From Ruminococcus sp. (GTDB lineage: Bacteria > Bacillota > Clostridia > Oscillospirales > Ruminococcaceae), in NCBI GenBank assembly GCA_024697545.1, contig JAILFN010000002.1, positions 1 to 36,095 on the forward strand: DNA of 36,095 bases. The letters run 5' to 3'. The position numbers were made by a program, and so were the translations under genes. Below the pieces are notes generated by a model, which saw nothing but the letters and a program-made list of their open reading frames with translations, did not search any database and was not told the DNA's origin. Below are positions 7,766-15,697 of this stretch, in pieces (the first letter of the stretch is position 1; every line of letters starts with the position of its first letter).

Positions 7766-7837
7766 GCAGATGTAGTATAACGGCTATTATATCGGCTTCC
7801 CAAGCCGAGGACGCGGGTTCGACCCCCGTCATCTGCT
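7766..7837 (+). tRNA. tRNA-Gly (anticodon CCC)
   Basis: The acceptor stem GCAGATG (7766-7772) pairs with CATCTGC (7830-7836), with discriminator T as is usual for bacterial tRNA-Gly. The anticodon arm TCGGC-TTCCCAA-GCCGA gives anticodon CCC, reading GGG. The T arm contains GGTTCGACC. CCA is not encoded. The gene sits 66 bases upstream of the leucine T-box leader and has its own promoter; I see no clear terminator between them, so some readthrough into the leader is possible. Confidence 0.93.
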
Positions 7838-7902
7838 TTCCGGGTCTTTGGGGCGTTTCATGGCGCGGCTCGGTGACAATTGAATTATCTTGTTTTAAAT
7901 GC

Positions 7903-8142
7903 AATGATGGGAAGAAAAGCGCAGTAGCCTTTTTTCAGAGAGCCGCGGTCGGTGTGAAGCGGTATTAGGTCTGTGTAATAGCTCGTCCCTGAGCAGGTGC
8001 GGTGAAATAGCATTAACCGTACACGGCAGCCCCCGTTACAGGGCAGACATTTGCAGGAATGTCGCAGAGGTGCGCTTTGCGTGAGCGGCGCATGAATGAG
8101 AGTGGTATCACGGGCTTGCTCGTCTCTTGCTTGGGAGGCGGG
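7903..8142 (+). promoter_or_regulatory. Leucine T-box riboswitch controlling leuA
   Basis: This is a transcription-attenuation leader that senses uncharged tRNA-Leu. Stem I begins at GATGGGAAGA (7906-7915), with AGTA at 7923-7926 and the AG-bulge-like CAGAGAG at 7936-7942. Candidate specifier codons are CTG (7971-7973) and CTC (7982-7984), both leucine. The antiterminator is textbook: AGAG (about 8099-8102), the seven-base bulge TGGTATC, then ACGGG pairing across a CTTG loop with CTCGT, followed by CTCT. The bulge TGGT is complementary to the ACCA 3' end expected of tRNA-Leu. The competing terminator is annotated separately. Uncharged tRNA-Leu should favour leuA expression. No strong promoter is clear just upstream. 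Confidence 0.88.
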
Positions 8143-8153
8143 TATTTTTGTTT
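8119..8153 (+). terminator. T-box terminator hairpin
   Basis: CTCGTCTCTT (8119-8128) pairs, with several G-T pairs, to GGGAGGCGGG (8133-8142) across the loop GCTT, followed by TATTTTTGTTT. Its left arm is the right arm of the antiterminator, so the two folds are mutually exclusive. Confidence 0.85.
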
Positions 8154-8173
8154 GTCTCCCGACTCATTGGGAA

Positions 8174-8283
8174 ACGACCGCGTTGCGGTCTTATTCCAAG
8201 AAATATGCTTTGCATATTTCCGCAGAGCCCGTCATGGGCGGAACATTGTGATATATTTCATGATATGCGGGAGACTCCCGCGC
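8174..8283 (+). repeat. Array of short hairpins between T-box terminator and leuA
   Basis: Four hairpins follow in about 110 bases: GACCGC-gtt-GCGGTC (8176-8190), GAAATATGC-ttt-GCATATTTC (8200-8220), CCGC...GCGG with inner GCCC/GGGC (8220-8241), and GCGGGA-gac-TCCCGC (8267-8281). Three have perfect stems and loops of exactly three bases. The last ends 6 bases before the leuA ribosome-binding site (AGGAGG). None has a U-tail, so they are not terminators. They may stabilise the mRNA, modulate translation, or be remnants of a palindromic repeat family. Confidence 0.65.
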
Positions 8284-8300
8284 TTTAGGAGGTATTTGTT

Positions 8301-9974
8301 ATGAACAACGCACAGAAGTACAGCCGCGGCTATTTCATGCCGCCTTATGAGTGTCTCAAGTGGACAAAGAAGGAGTATATCGACCGCGCTCCCAAGTGGT
8401 GCTCGGTAGACCTTCGCGACGGCAACCAGGCACTTATAATCCCCATGAGCTTGGAAGAAAAGCTCGAGTTCTTCGCTCACCTCGTAAAGATCGGCTTCAA
8501 GGAGATCGAGATAGGCTTCCCCGCAGCGAGCGAGACTGAATATGAGTTCTGCCGCACGCTGATCGAAAAGGATCTTATCCCCGACGATGTCACTATTCAG
8601 GTGCTCACACAGTCGAGAGAGCATATCATCAAGAAGACCTTTGAGGCTATCAAGGGTGCCAAGAACGCTATCGTTCACCTTTATAACTCCACTTCCGTCG
8701 CTCAGCGTGAGCAGGTCTTCCGCAAGGAAAAGCCCGAGATCATCGACATCGCAGTAACGGGTGCAAAGCTCTGTGAGGAGTACCGCAATGCCGCCGACGG
8801 CAGCTGCAAGATCATATTCGAGTATTCTCCCGAAAGCTTCACGGGTACCGAGCCCGAGTTCGCTCTCGAGATCTGCAATGCAGTTCTCGATGTGTGGAAG
8901 CCTACCGCAGAGAAGCCCGTTATCATCAACCTGCCCGTGACCGTTGAGATGAGCCTGCCTCATGTATACGCTTCTCAGATCGAGTATATGTGCGAGAATA
9001 TGAACTACCGCGAGAACGTGATAGTATCGCTCCACCCCCACAACGACCGCGGCTGCGCCGTTGCAGATTCCGAGCTGGGTCTGCTTGCTGGCGCCGACCG
9101 TATCGAGGGCACCTGCTTCGGCAACGGCGAGCGCACCGGCAACGTTGATATCGTCACCCTCGCTCTCAATATGTTCACCCACGGCGTTGACCCCGAGCTG
9201 GATTTCTCGGATATGCCCGCACTTGTTGAGATCTATGAGCGCGTTACCCGCATGAAGGTATACGACCGCAGCCCCTATGCGGGTTCGCTGGTGTTCGCCG
9301 CATTCTCGGGCTCTCATCAGGACGCTATCGCCAAGGGTATGCGCTGGAGAGAGGAAAAGGATCCCGAGCACTGGACGGTGCCTTACCTGCCCCTCGACCC
9401 GAAGGACGTCGGCAGACAGTACGACGGCGATGTTATCCGCATAAATTCGCAGTCGGGCAAGGGCGGCATCGGCTACCTGCTCCAGAAGCAGTACGGCTAT
9501 ACCCTTCCCAAGAAGATGGCGGAGGACTTCGGCTATGCGGTAAAGAGCGTGTCCGACCACAAGCACGCCGAGCTTCAGCCCAATGAGATCTATGAAATCT
9601 TCAAGACTCGCTACCTCAACAAGAAGCAGCCCTATGATATCTCAGAGGTACACTATACACAGAACGCCGATGAGTCCATCACCGCCAAGATCACGGCAGA
9701 GGACAAGACGAGCGGCGAGCACAAGGTATACGAAGCCAACGGCAACGGCAGACTCGATGCTGTTGCAAACGCCATCAAGGACGCACTGAACATGGATTTC
9801 GTGCTTGAGACATACGAGGAGCACGCTATCGAGCGCCACTCCAACAGTGAAGCTGTCAGCTACATTTCTATAGTACACGGCGGCAAGACCTACTGGGGCG
9901 CCGGCAGACATTCCGATATAATAGTATCGGGCGTTCGCGCACTGATATCCGCTATCAACAATATCGGTGAGTGA
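8301..9974 (+). CDS. leuA: 2-isopropylmalate synthase
   Basis: This is the committed enzyme of leucine synthesis, joining acetyl-CoA and 3-methyl-2-oxobutanoate to give 2-isopropylmalate. The 557-residue length and N-terminus (RGYFMPPYECLKW, then WCSVDLRDGNQALI) mark the longer LeuA2 type. The TIM-barrel domain contains DLRDGNQ and the metal-binding SLHPHNDRGCAVADSELG, followed by EGTCFGNGERTGNVD. The C-terminal part (about 430-557) is the LeuA dimer/allosteric domain that usually confers leucine feedback inhibition. AGGAGGT ends 7 bases before the ATG. The T-box upstream gives a second, tRNA-based control. No other leu genes follow; a strong terminator ends the transcript, so leuA stands alone here. 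Confidence 0.96.
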   Translation: MNNAQKYSRGYFMPPYECLKWTKKEYIDRAPKWCSVDLRDGNQALIIPMSLEEKLEFFAHLVKIGFKEIEIGFPAASETEYEFCRTLIEKDLIPDDVTIQVLTQSREHIIKKTFEAIKGAKNAIVHLYNSTSVAQREQVFRKEKPEIIDIAVTGAKLCEEYRNAADGSCKIIFEYSPESFTGTEPEFALEICNAVLDVWKPTAEKPVIINLPVTVEMSLPHVYASQIEYMCENMNYRENVIVSLHPHNDRGCAVADSELGLLAGADRIEGTCFGNGERTGNVDIVTLALNMFTHGVDPELDFSDMPALVEIYERVTRMKVYDRSPYAGSLVFAAFSGSHQDAIAKGMRWREEKDPEHWTVPYLPLDPKDVGRQYDGDVIRINSQSGKGGIGYLLQKQYGYTLPKKMAEDFGYAVKSVSDHKHAELQPNEIYEIFKTRYLNKKQPYDISEVHYTQNADESITAKITAEDKTSGEHKVYEANGNGRLDAVANAIKDALNMDFVLETYEEHAIERHSNSEAVSYISIVHGGKTYWGAGRHSDIIVSGVRALISAINNIGE

Positions 9975-9997
9975 TTTTGTTAGAAAAACAAAGCATG

Positions 9998-10035
9998 AAA
10001 ACACCCGTCGCATTTTTCGGTGCGGCGGGTGTTTT
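9998..10035 (+). terminator. Terminator of leuA
   Basis: AAAACACCCGTCGCA (9998-10012) pairs with TGCGGCGGGTGTTTT (10021-10035), with one G-T pair, across an 8-base loop and followed by a T-rich tail. It starts 23 bases after the leuA stop. Confidence 0.9.
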
Positions 10036-10057
10036 GATCTTGTTTCGGCTTTCGGTG

Positions 10058-10095
10058 CAAAAACAAAAACCTCGCAAACAAGCTGTCTGCGAGGT
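10058..10095 (-). terminator. Terminator of tRNA-Trp
   Basis: On the minus strand ACCTCGCA (10095-10088) pairs with TGCGAGGT (10076-10069), followed by TTTTGTTTTTG. It lies 9 bases beyond the tRNA 3' end. Confidence 0.85.
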
Positions 10096-10104
10096 CGATC
10101 ATGA

Positions 10105-10177
10105 CAGGGGCAGAAGGATTCGAACCCTCGGCACGCGGTTTTGGAGACCGCTGCTCTACCAACTGAGCTATACCCCT
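10105..10177 (-). tRNA. tRNA-Trp (anticodon CCA)
   Basis: On the minus strand the acceptor stem AGGGGTA pairs with TGCCCCT, with discriminator G as in bacterial tRNA-Trp. The D arm has AGCTCAGTTGGTAGAGC, the anticodon arm is GCGGT-CTCCAAA-ACCGC (anticodon CCA), and the T arm contains GGTTCGAATCC. CCA is not encoded. It has its own consensus promoter and terminator, so it is a single-gene unit convergent with leuA. Confidence 0.95.
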
Positions 10178-10207
10178 AAATATTTCAGTGGCTCAACCAC
10201 GCTTGCT

Positions 10208-10236
10208 ATTATATCACATAAATCTGACTTTGTCAA
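10208..10236 (-). promoter_or_regulatory. Consensus sigma-A promoter for tRNA-Trp
   Basis: On the minus strand TTGACA (10236-10231), exactly 17 bases, then TATAAT (10213-10208): a perfect consensus, as expected for a stable RNA gene. Confidence 0.9.
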
Positions 10237-10502
10237 GCGAAAAACGATATTTTTAAAAAATAAAACTTATTAACGAAAAGTTTGTATCGCTGCCCGATAA
10301 TGACGCTATTCCGCGGTTTTCGCGGGGTGTCGGCTTCGCTATTACGGCGAGATGATAATTGTTAAATTTGAGTTATCAAAAAGTTCAGAATTTTCCGCGG
10401 TCCTTTTTGGCGGTTCTTCTGCCAAAGACACACTCGGCAGCGGGCAAGATCTAAAATTAAATCTGTGTTCACAAATAATTCAGAAAATATCTGCTTTATC
10501 TA
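10237..10502. other. Intergenic region without a supported gene
   Basis: This AT-biased stretch lies between the divergent tRNA-Trp and rimP promoters. It holds two small hairpins, CCGCG-(gttttc-like loop)-CGCGG at 10311-10325 and TTTGGC...GCCAAA at 10406-10426, but no open frame with a ribosome-binding site. I cannot assign a function. Confidence 0.3.
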
Positions 10503-10531
10503 TTGCAAATTCCCGCCCGAAGTGATATAAT
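10503..10531 (+). promoter_or_regulatory. Sigma-A promoter for the rimP-nusA-infB operon
   Basis: TTGCAA (10503-10508), a 17-base spacer and TATAAT (10526-10531), 74 bases before the rimP start. Confidence 0.82.
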
Positions 10532-10553
10532 ATATAAGATATTTGACAGAAAG

Positions 10554-10584
10554 GACCGATTGAAAGATCGGTCTTTTGATTTTG
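10554..10584 (+). terminator. Leader hairpin with U-tail upstream of rimP (possible attenuator)
   Basis: In the 5' leader GACCGAT (10555-10561) pairs with ATCGGTC (10568-10574) across a 6-base loop, followed by TTTTGATTTTG. It has the form of an intrinsic terminator placed between the operon promoter and its first gene. Since NusA, encoded by the second gene, acts on such hairpins, autoregulation is a plausible reading, but no alternative antiterminator fold was identified. Confidence 0.6.
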
Positions 10585-10604
10585 TTAAGGAGGCTTGCTT
10601 CTGA

Positions 10605-11090
10605 ATGAACACAGTTGAAAAGGCACGCTCGCTGGCACAGCCGCTTTGCGACAGGCTCGGATTGTTCCTCTGGGACGTCCGCTTTGAAAAGGAAGGCGCA
10701 CTGTGGTACCTCAGGATATTCATCGACCGCGATGAGGGCGTCGATATGGATACCTGCGAGGAGTTTTCCCGCGAGTACAACACGCTGCTCGATGAAGAGG
10801 ATTTTATCACGCAGAATTACATCTTCGAGGCGGGAAGCCCGGGGCTCGGCAGAAAGCTGACAAGGCGCGAGCATTTTGAGGTCTGCACGGGTGATGAGGT
10901 GCGCGTCAAGCTCTATAAAGCGAGGAACGGAGAAAAGAACTTCGTCGGACTGCTGGCAGGCTGCGACGACGAAGGCTTTACCCTTGCGTTTTCCGTAGAC
11001 GAAGACGGTAAGCCTCTTGAATCGGAACGCTTTGAGTATAAAGAGTGTTCCTCGGTAAATTTAAACGATGACGCCGACCTGTTCGGCTGA
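10605..11090 (+). CDS. rimP: Ribosome maturation factor RimP
   Basis: RimP assists late assembly of the 30S ribosomal subunit. The 161-residue protein shows the family's two-domain layout: an N-terminal alpha/beta domain with LWYLRIFIDRDEGVDMDTCEEFSR and the motif FEAGSPGLGRKLTRREHF (family consensus LEVSSPGLDRPL), then an Sm-like beta domain with VKLYKARNGEKNFVGLLAG. AAGGAGG lies 11 bases before the ATG. It is the first gene of the operon and is followed at 25 bases by nusA, the order conserved in most bacteria. Expression may be limited by the leader hairpin at 10554-10584. Confidence 0.95.
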   Translation: MNTVEKARSLAQPLCDRLGLFLWDVRFEKEGALWYLRIFIDRDEGVDMDTCEEFSREYNTLLDEEDFITQNYIFEAGSPGLGRKLTRREHFEVCTGDEVRVKLYKARNGEKNFVGLLAGCDDEGFTLAFSVDEDGKPLESERFEYKECSSVNLNDDADLFG

Positions 11091-11115
11091 TATAAGAAAG
11101 GAATGGTTGAGAAAA

Positions 11116-12339
11116 ATGGCTAGGAGAAAAAACACAAAGGCTGCGGAGCCGTCGCCCGCTGAGATCAACAGAATGTTCTTTGACGCGCTGGCTGATATGG
11201 CTGAGGAAAACGGTCTGGAGCTTTCGGCACTTGCCGAGATCATCCGACAGGGCGTTGAAAAGGCTATCAAGCGCGATAACCCCAAGTGCGATTATATCAG
11301 AGTTGAGATAAACCCCGAGGAGAATATCCTTGAAATGGGTATCTTAAAGCAGGTCGTTGATGATGAACCCCTTGATGATTTTAATGAGATAAACATCGAA
11401 GAAGCCCGCGTTATAGACCCGAGCTGCCATGTGGGCGGTATGTGCCTGATAAAGGTATCTCCCGCCACCTTCGGAAGAGTTGCCGTGCAGAACGCAAAGC
11501 AGCAGATAAAGCATGAGCTCAAGAACCATGAGCGCGAGAGACTTATCGAGCAGTTCAATGACAAGCTCTATGAGTGCGTGACCGCTAAGGTAGAACGCAT
11601 AGAGGGCAGAACGGGCAACGCCGTCCTGAGCTTCGACAAGAGCGAGGTATACCTCGTGCATCAGGAGCAGATCCCCGGTGAGATACTTACCCCCGGTGAT
11701 ATGATAAAGATATATGTAGTGGGCATCGCAAACCCCGAAAAGAAGCCTACCCTCAAGATATCCAGAACACACAAGGATCTTGTAAAGAGACTTTTCGAGA
11801 AGGAAGTCCCCGAGATCGCAGACGGTGTCGTTGAGATAAAGGGCATCTCGAGAGTTGCGGGCTCACGCTCAAAGCTTGCAGTAAGCAGCAATGACCCCAA
11901 CGTTGACGCTATCGGTGCCTGCATAGGTCCCAGAAAGTCCCGTATTTCCGCGGTAGTCGATGAACTCGGCGGTGAAAAGATCGACATTATCCCTTACAGC
12001 GAGGACAAGGCAGAGTACATCGCGATGGCTCTCGCTCCCGCACAGGTGCTTGACGTTATCATCAACGAGGATGCCGAGACTCCTACCTGCCGCGTTATCG
12101 TACCCGCCAATCAGCTTTCGCTGGCTATCGGCAACAAGGGTCAGAACGCACGCCTTGCCGCAGGCCTCACAGGCTTTAAGATCGACATAATCTCCGACGT
12201 TCAGGCAAAGGAGCTTGACGAACAGAAAGAGACTGCCGCCCCCGAAGAGCAGGAGGCGATCACAGAAGCCGCTGCCGAGACTTCCGCTGATACAGCAGAG
12301 CCCGCAGCGGAGGAGACCGCAGCCGAGGGTGAGGAATAA
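11116..12339 (+). CDS. nusA: Transcription termination/antitermination factor NusA
   Basis: NusA binds RNA polymerase and nascent RNA and modulates pausing and termination. The 407-residue protein begins with the RNAP-binding domain (INRMFFDALADMAEENGL and the EKAIKR region), continues with an S1 domain (about 150-204), and two KH domains; the second includes AIGNKGQNARLAAGLTGFKI (about 337-356). The last 40 residues form an acidic Ala/Glu-rich tail, longer than in many Firmicute homologues. I place the start at the ATG at 11116, giving MARRKN; an in-frame TTG at 11107 sits nearer to AAAGGA and is possible. Its stop overlaps the ylxR ATG by one base, indicating coupled translation. Confidence 0.96.
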   Translation: MARRKNTKAAEPSPAEINRMFFDALADMAEENGLELSALAEIIRQGVEKAIKRDNPKCDYIRVEINPEENILEMGILKQVVDDEPLDDFNEINIEEARVIDPSCHVGGMCLIKVSPATFGRVAVQNAKQQIKHELKNHERERLIEQFNDKLYECVTAKVERIEGRTGNAVLSFDKSEVYLVHQEQIPGEILTPGDMIKIYVVGIANPEKKPTLKISRTHKDLVKRLFEKEVPEIADGVVEIKGISRVAGSRSKLAVSSNDPNVDAIGACIGPRKSRISAVVDELGGEKIDIIPYSEDKAEYIAMALAPAQVLDVIINEDAETPTCRVIVPANQLSLAIGNKGQNARLAAGLTGFKIDIISDVQAKELDEQKETAAPEEQEAITEAAAETSADTAEPAAEETAAEGEE

Positions 12340-12620
12340 TGTCCCGGACAAAGGTCAAGAAAATACCGCAGCGCTTGTGTCTCGGCTGTAACGAGATGAA
12401 GGATAAGCGCGATCTTATAAGAGTCGTGCGCTCTAAGGAAGGCGAGATCTTCCTCGATCTTACAGGAAGAAGATCGGGCAGGGGAGCATATATATGCAGA
12501 AGCATCGACTGCCTTAAAGCGGCGCGAAAGGCGAAGCGTATCGAAAGAGCTTTCTCCTGCGCGATAAGCGACGAAATATACGACGGAATGGAGCGTGAGC
12601 TTGAAAATGAGCACAGCTAA
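12339..12620 (+). CDS. ylxR: YlxR family RNA-binding protein (RNase P modulator RnpM)
   Basis: The 93-residue basic protein has the DUF448/YlxR pattern: PQRLCLGCNEMKDKRDLIRV near the N-terminus, then the conserved RRSGRGAYIC segment. YlxR of B. subtilis has been reported to bind the RNA of RNase P and modulate its activity (hence RnpM); the same role is inferred here. The ATG overlaps the nusA stop by one base, and the 3' end overlaps ylxQ by 14 bases, so translation of the three is probably linked. Position between nusA and infB is the classic Firmicute arrangement. Confidence 0.93.
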   Translation: MSRTKVKKIPQRLCLGCNEMKDKRDLIRVVRSKEGEIFLDLTGRRSGRGAYICRSIDCLKAARKAKRIERAFSCAISDEIYDGMERELENEHS

Positions 12621-12951
12621 GACCGATAAGTCGGGGCTTATAAGTATCTGTCGAAAGGCGGGCAAGCTCAAGTCGGGCATGGACATCGTAAAGTCTGCCT
12701 GCATGAGCGGTGAAGCAAAGGCGGTGTTCGCCGCATCGGATCTTTCACCGAAGTCGCTCAAGGAGCTTCGCTTTAACGCCGCGAAATACAGCATACCCGT
12801 ATATCAGCTGCAAATGGATATGGAGCAGATAGCTATGGCTATGGGAAAAAGGACGGGTATACTCGCAGTCACCGACGGAGGCTTCGCCAAGTCGATGGCA
12901 AAGGGCACGGAAATGATTTCCGCCGACATTGAAGATTTTTACAATGAATAA
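12607..12951 (+). CDS. ylxQ: L7Ae-family ribosomal-like protein YlxQ
   Basis: This 114-residue protein belongs to the L7Ae/L30e/S12e/Gadd45 superfamily, whose members bind kink-turn RNA. The conserved start [19 protein letters not shown] and the later [16 protein letters not shown] and GILAVTD fit YlxQ. I used the ATG at 12607; a GTG at 12595 in the same frame would add four residues. It overlaps ylxR and lies 11 bases before infB. Its cellular role is not well defined; a K-turn-binding protein is notable in a genome that uses K-turn-containing T-box RNAs, though no link is shown here. Confidence 0.9.
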   Translation: MSTAKTDKSGLISICRKAGKLKSGMDIVKSACMSGEAKAVFAASDLSPKSLKELRFNAAKYSIPVYQLQMDMEQIAMAMGKRTGILAVTDGGFAKSMAKGTEMISADIEDFYNE

Positions 12952-12962
12952 GGAGGCTGCCT

Positions 12963-15542
12963 ATGAAAGCAAAGAATAAATACAAGCTCTCCGAGCTTGC
13001 AAAGGACATAAATGTAGCATCGAACGACGTGATCGACGCCGTTTCACAACTCGGAGGAGAGCCCAAGAAGAGCTCTTCCACACTTACCCCCGAAGAGGTA
13101 GGTTATGTGTTTGAATACTTCACACAGAACAACCAGGTGGCAAACTTCGACGCTTACTTCGCCAACAACGTAAAGCCCGAAAAGCCTGCCGCCGAAGAAA
13201 AGGCTGAAAAGTCTGAAAAGGCTGAAAAGCCCGCCAAGACCGAAAAGGCTAAGCCCGCCGCAAAGAAGGCTGAGCCCAAGGAAGAAAAGCCCGAACCGAA
13301 GCCCGAACCGAAGGCGGAAGTGAAGGCAGAGGAGAAGCCCGAGCCCAAGACCGAAGAGGTAAAGGCTGAGGTCAAGGAGGAAGCTCCCAAGCCCGCAGAG
13401 CCCGAGGCAAAGCTTGCCGAGGAAAAGTCCAAGAAGAAGAAGGAAAAGCAGAAGGCGAAGAAGCAGGACAAGGGCGAGAAGAAAATGCTCGTCGGCAAGT
13501 CCTCCGCGGACGAAAAGGGTTACACCATCTCGGGCGGAGAGAGCGAGAAGCAGTCTTCCTCCTACCACACGATCGACACCCGCGGAAGCTATATCGAGCT
13601 GGATAAGTACAACGAAAAGTACGACAATATGGCTATCTCCAAGCAGGGCGGCGGCAAGAAGCAGGACGCTTTCCGCAAGAAGCAGAAGATAAACCAGAAG
13701 TCGCAGCAGAATAAGCGCGGTCAGTTCTCCCGCAAGAAGGAGACCGAGCAGGAGAAGCTGCGCCGCCTTGAACTTGAACGCGCAAGAAAGCAGCAGCTCA
13801 AGGTGCTTATCCCCGATGAGATCGTCGTGAGCGAGCTGGCTTCAAGACTTAAAGTCACCGCTACTCAGGTCATCAAGAAGCTGATGGGACTGGGCGTTAT
13901 GGCTTCACTCAACGAGGTCATCGACTTTGATACGGCAAGCCTTGTTGCAGAGGAACTGGGCGCTAAGGTAGAGAAGGAGGTCATCGTCACCATCGAGGAG
14001 AGACTTATCTCCGAGGAGGAGGACGCTCCCGAAAGCCTGAAGGAACGCTGCCCTGTAGTCGTAGTAATGGGTCACGTCGATCACGGTAAGACCTCGATAC
14101 TCGACCGCATCAGAAACGCACACATCGCCGACGGCGAAGCGGGCGGTATCACTCAGCACATCGGTGCATATCAGGTATACCACAACGACCGCAAGATCAC
14201 CTTCCTCGATACACCGGGACATGAGGCTTTCACCTCAATGCGTGCAAGAGGTGCCAACATCACCGATATCGCGGTGCTGGTAGTTGCAGCCGATGACGGT
14301 ATCATGCCGCAGACCATAGAGTCTATAAACCACGCAAAGGCAGCGGGCGTTCAGCTTATCGTTGCTATAAACAAGATGGATAAAGAGGGCGCAAACCCCG
14401 AGAGGATCAAGCAGCAGCTCACCGAGCATGACCTCGTAGTCGAAGAGTGGGGCGGCGACGTTATGTGCGTTCCCGTGTCCGCAAAGACGGGCGAGGGCAT
14501 CGAAGACCTGCTCGAGAGCATTCTCCTTATTGCAGACGTTCAGGAGCTCAAGGCTAACCCCGACAAGCTCGCAAAGGGCGCTGTTATCGAAGCACGTCTT
14601 GACAAGGGCAAGGGTCCTGTTGCTACCGTTCTGGTACAGCAGGGAACTCTCCGCAAGGGCGATGTCATTATCGCAGGCACCGCTGTCGGCAGAGTGCGTA
14701 CCATGACCAACGACAAGGGACGCTCCATCGAAAAGGCAGGTCCTTCCACTCCCGTTGAGATCACGGGTCTTGCCGAAGTCCCCGGTGCAGGCGATCAGTT
14801 CAACGCCGTTGAGGACGAGAAGCTGGCAAGAGAGCTCGTTGAGCAGAGAAAGCAGGAAGCTAAGGAAGAGATATTCAGCCAGTACACCAAGGTAACTCTC
14901 GATAACCTGTTCAGCCAGATCAGCGAGGGCGAGATGAAGGAACTCCCCATCATCGTAAAGGCAGACGTTCAGGGCTCGGTGGAGGCTGTAAAGCAGTCGC
15001 TTGAAAAGCTCTCAAACGATGAAGTCCGCGTAAAGGTCATCCACGGTGCTGTCGGCGCTGTAAGCGAATCTGATGTAATGCTCGCGAACGCTTCCAACGC
15101 TATAATCGTAGGCTTCAATGTTCGTCCCGATCCCGTTGCAAAGGAATCGGCAGAGCGCGACGGCGTTGATATCAGACTTTACAGAATAATCTATGACGCT
15201 ATCGAAGAGATAGAGACCGCTATGAAGGGTATGCTCGCACCCAAGTACCGCGAGGTGGACACCGCCCGCGTAGAAGTTCGTGCGGTATACAAGATCACAG
15301 GTGTCGGCGCAGTTGCGGGCGCTTATGTACAGAGCGGTAAGATCGGCAGGAACGACCTTATCCGCGTAGTGCGCGACGGTATAATCATTGCAGATGACAA
15401 GATGTCCAGCCTCAAGCGCTTCAAGGACGATGTCAAGGAAGTTGCCGACGGATTTGAGTGCGGCATCACTCTCGAAAAGTTCTCCGATTTCAAGGAGGGC
15501 GATATATTCGAGGCTTATGTGATGGAGGAATACCGCGACTGA
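12963..15542 (+). CDS. infB: Translation initiation factor IF-2
   Basis: IF-2 is the GTPase that brings fMet-tRNA to the 30S subunit and promotes subunit joining. The 859-residue protein starts with an IF2-N domain ([20 protein letters not shown]), then a long Lys/Glu/Pro/Ala-rich linker (about 65-170) and a basic Gln/Lys-rich stretch, then a second IF2-N domain (about 285-335). The G domain has GHVDHGKT (about 370), DTPGHEAF (about 416) and NKMD (about 470), in canonical order, followed by domains II, III and the C-terminal fMet-tRNA-binding region. AAGGAGG sits 7 bases before the ATG. It is followed not by a tight junction but by 155 bases of hairpin-rich DNA before rbfA. Confidence 0.98.
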   Translation: MKAKNKYKLSELAKDINVASNDVIDAVSQLGGEPKKSSSTLTPEEVGYVFEYFTQNNQVANFDAYFANNVKPEKPAAEEKAEKSEKAEKPAKTEKAKPAAKKAEPKEEKPEPKPEPKAEVKAEEKPEPKTEEVKAEVKEEAPKPAEPEAKLAEEKSKKKKEKQKAKKQDKGEKKMLVGKSSADEKGYTISGGESEKQSSSYHTIDTRGSYIELDKYNEKYDNMAISKQGGGKKQDAFRKKQKINQKSQQNKRGQFSRKKETEQEKLRRLELERARKQQLKVLIPDEIVVSELASRLKVTATQVIKKLMGLGVMASLNEVIDFDTASLVAEELGAKVEKEVIVTIEERLISEEEDAPESLKERCPVVVVMGHVDHGKTSILDRIRNAHIADGEAGGITQHIGAYQVYHNDRKITFLDTPGHEAFTSMRARGANITDIAVLVVAADDGIMPQTIESINHAKAAGVQLIVAINKMDKEGANPERIKQQLTEHDLVVEEWGGDVMCVPVSAKTGEGIEDLLESILLIADVQELKANPDKLAKGAVIEARLDKGKGPVATVLVQQGTLRKGDVIIAGTAVGRVRTMTNDKGRSIEKAGPSTPVEITGLAEVPGAGDQFNAVEDEKLARELVEQRKQEAKEEIFSQYTKVTLDNLFSQISEGEMKELPIIVKADVQGSVEAVKQSLEKLSNDEVRVKVIHGAVGAVSESDVMLANASNAIIVGFNVRPDPVAKESAERDGVDIRLYRIIYDAIEEIETAMKGMLAPKYREVDTARVEVRAVYKITGVGAVAGAYVQSGKIGRNDLIRVVRDGIIIADDKMSSLKRFKDDVKEVADGFECGITLEKFSDFKEGDIFEAYVMEEYRD

Positions 15543-15547
15543 AACGT

Positions 15548-15680
15548 GGATCAAACAGCGGATCCAACCGCGCGAGGTTGGCGAGGGGTCAAGGGGGCGA
15601 GAAGCCCCTTGCAAGGGTTTGGGGACAGAGTCCCCAAGTGCGCAGAGCGCACCGATTTTCGCGCGACAGCTGCGCAAAAA
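15548..15680 (+). repeat. Tandem hairpin array between infB and rbfA
   Basis: Six stems are packed into about 130 bases: GGATC/GATCC (15548-15565), CCAACC/GGTTGG (15564-15581), AAGGGG/CCCCTT (15591-15610), TTGGGGAC-aga-GTCCCCAA (15619-15637), GTGCGC-aga-GCGCAC (15638-15652) and GCGC/GCGC (about 15661-15675). Two are perfect with the three-base loop AGA. None ends in a U-run, so this is not an ordinary terminator. It interrupts an otherwise compact operon and is probably an inserted palindromic repeat element or an mRNA-processing region. Confidence 0.7.
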
Positions 15681-15697
15681 ACAGAAAGGATCATACT

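Noticed and set aside
7668-7904. Open frame antisense to tRNA-Gly (MTGVEPASSAWEAD)
   Set aside because: This peptide is the familiar artefact of translating the reverse strand of a tRNA.
8232-9566. 444-codon open frame antisense to leuA
   Set aside because: It is a shadow of the well-supported leuA gene and shows no domain or ribosome-binding site.
9980-10162. Minus-strand frame across tRNA-Trp (MVEQRSPKPRAEGSNPSAP)
   Set aside because: It is another tRNA-derived false frame, reading through the T-arm consensus.
13044-13568. Leu-rich minus-strand frame inside infB
   Set aside because: It is the reverse of the Lys/Glu/Pro linker codons of IF-2, which produce Leu/Phe-rich antisense frames.
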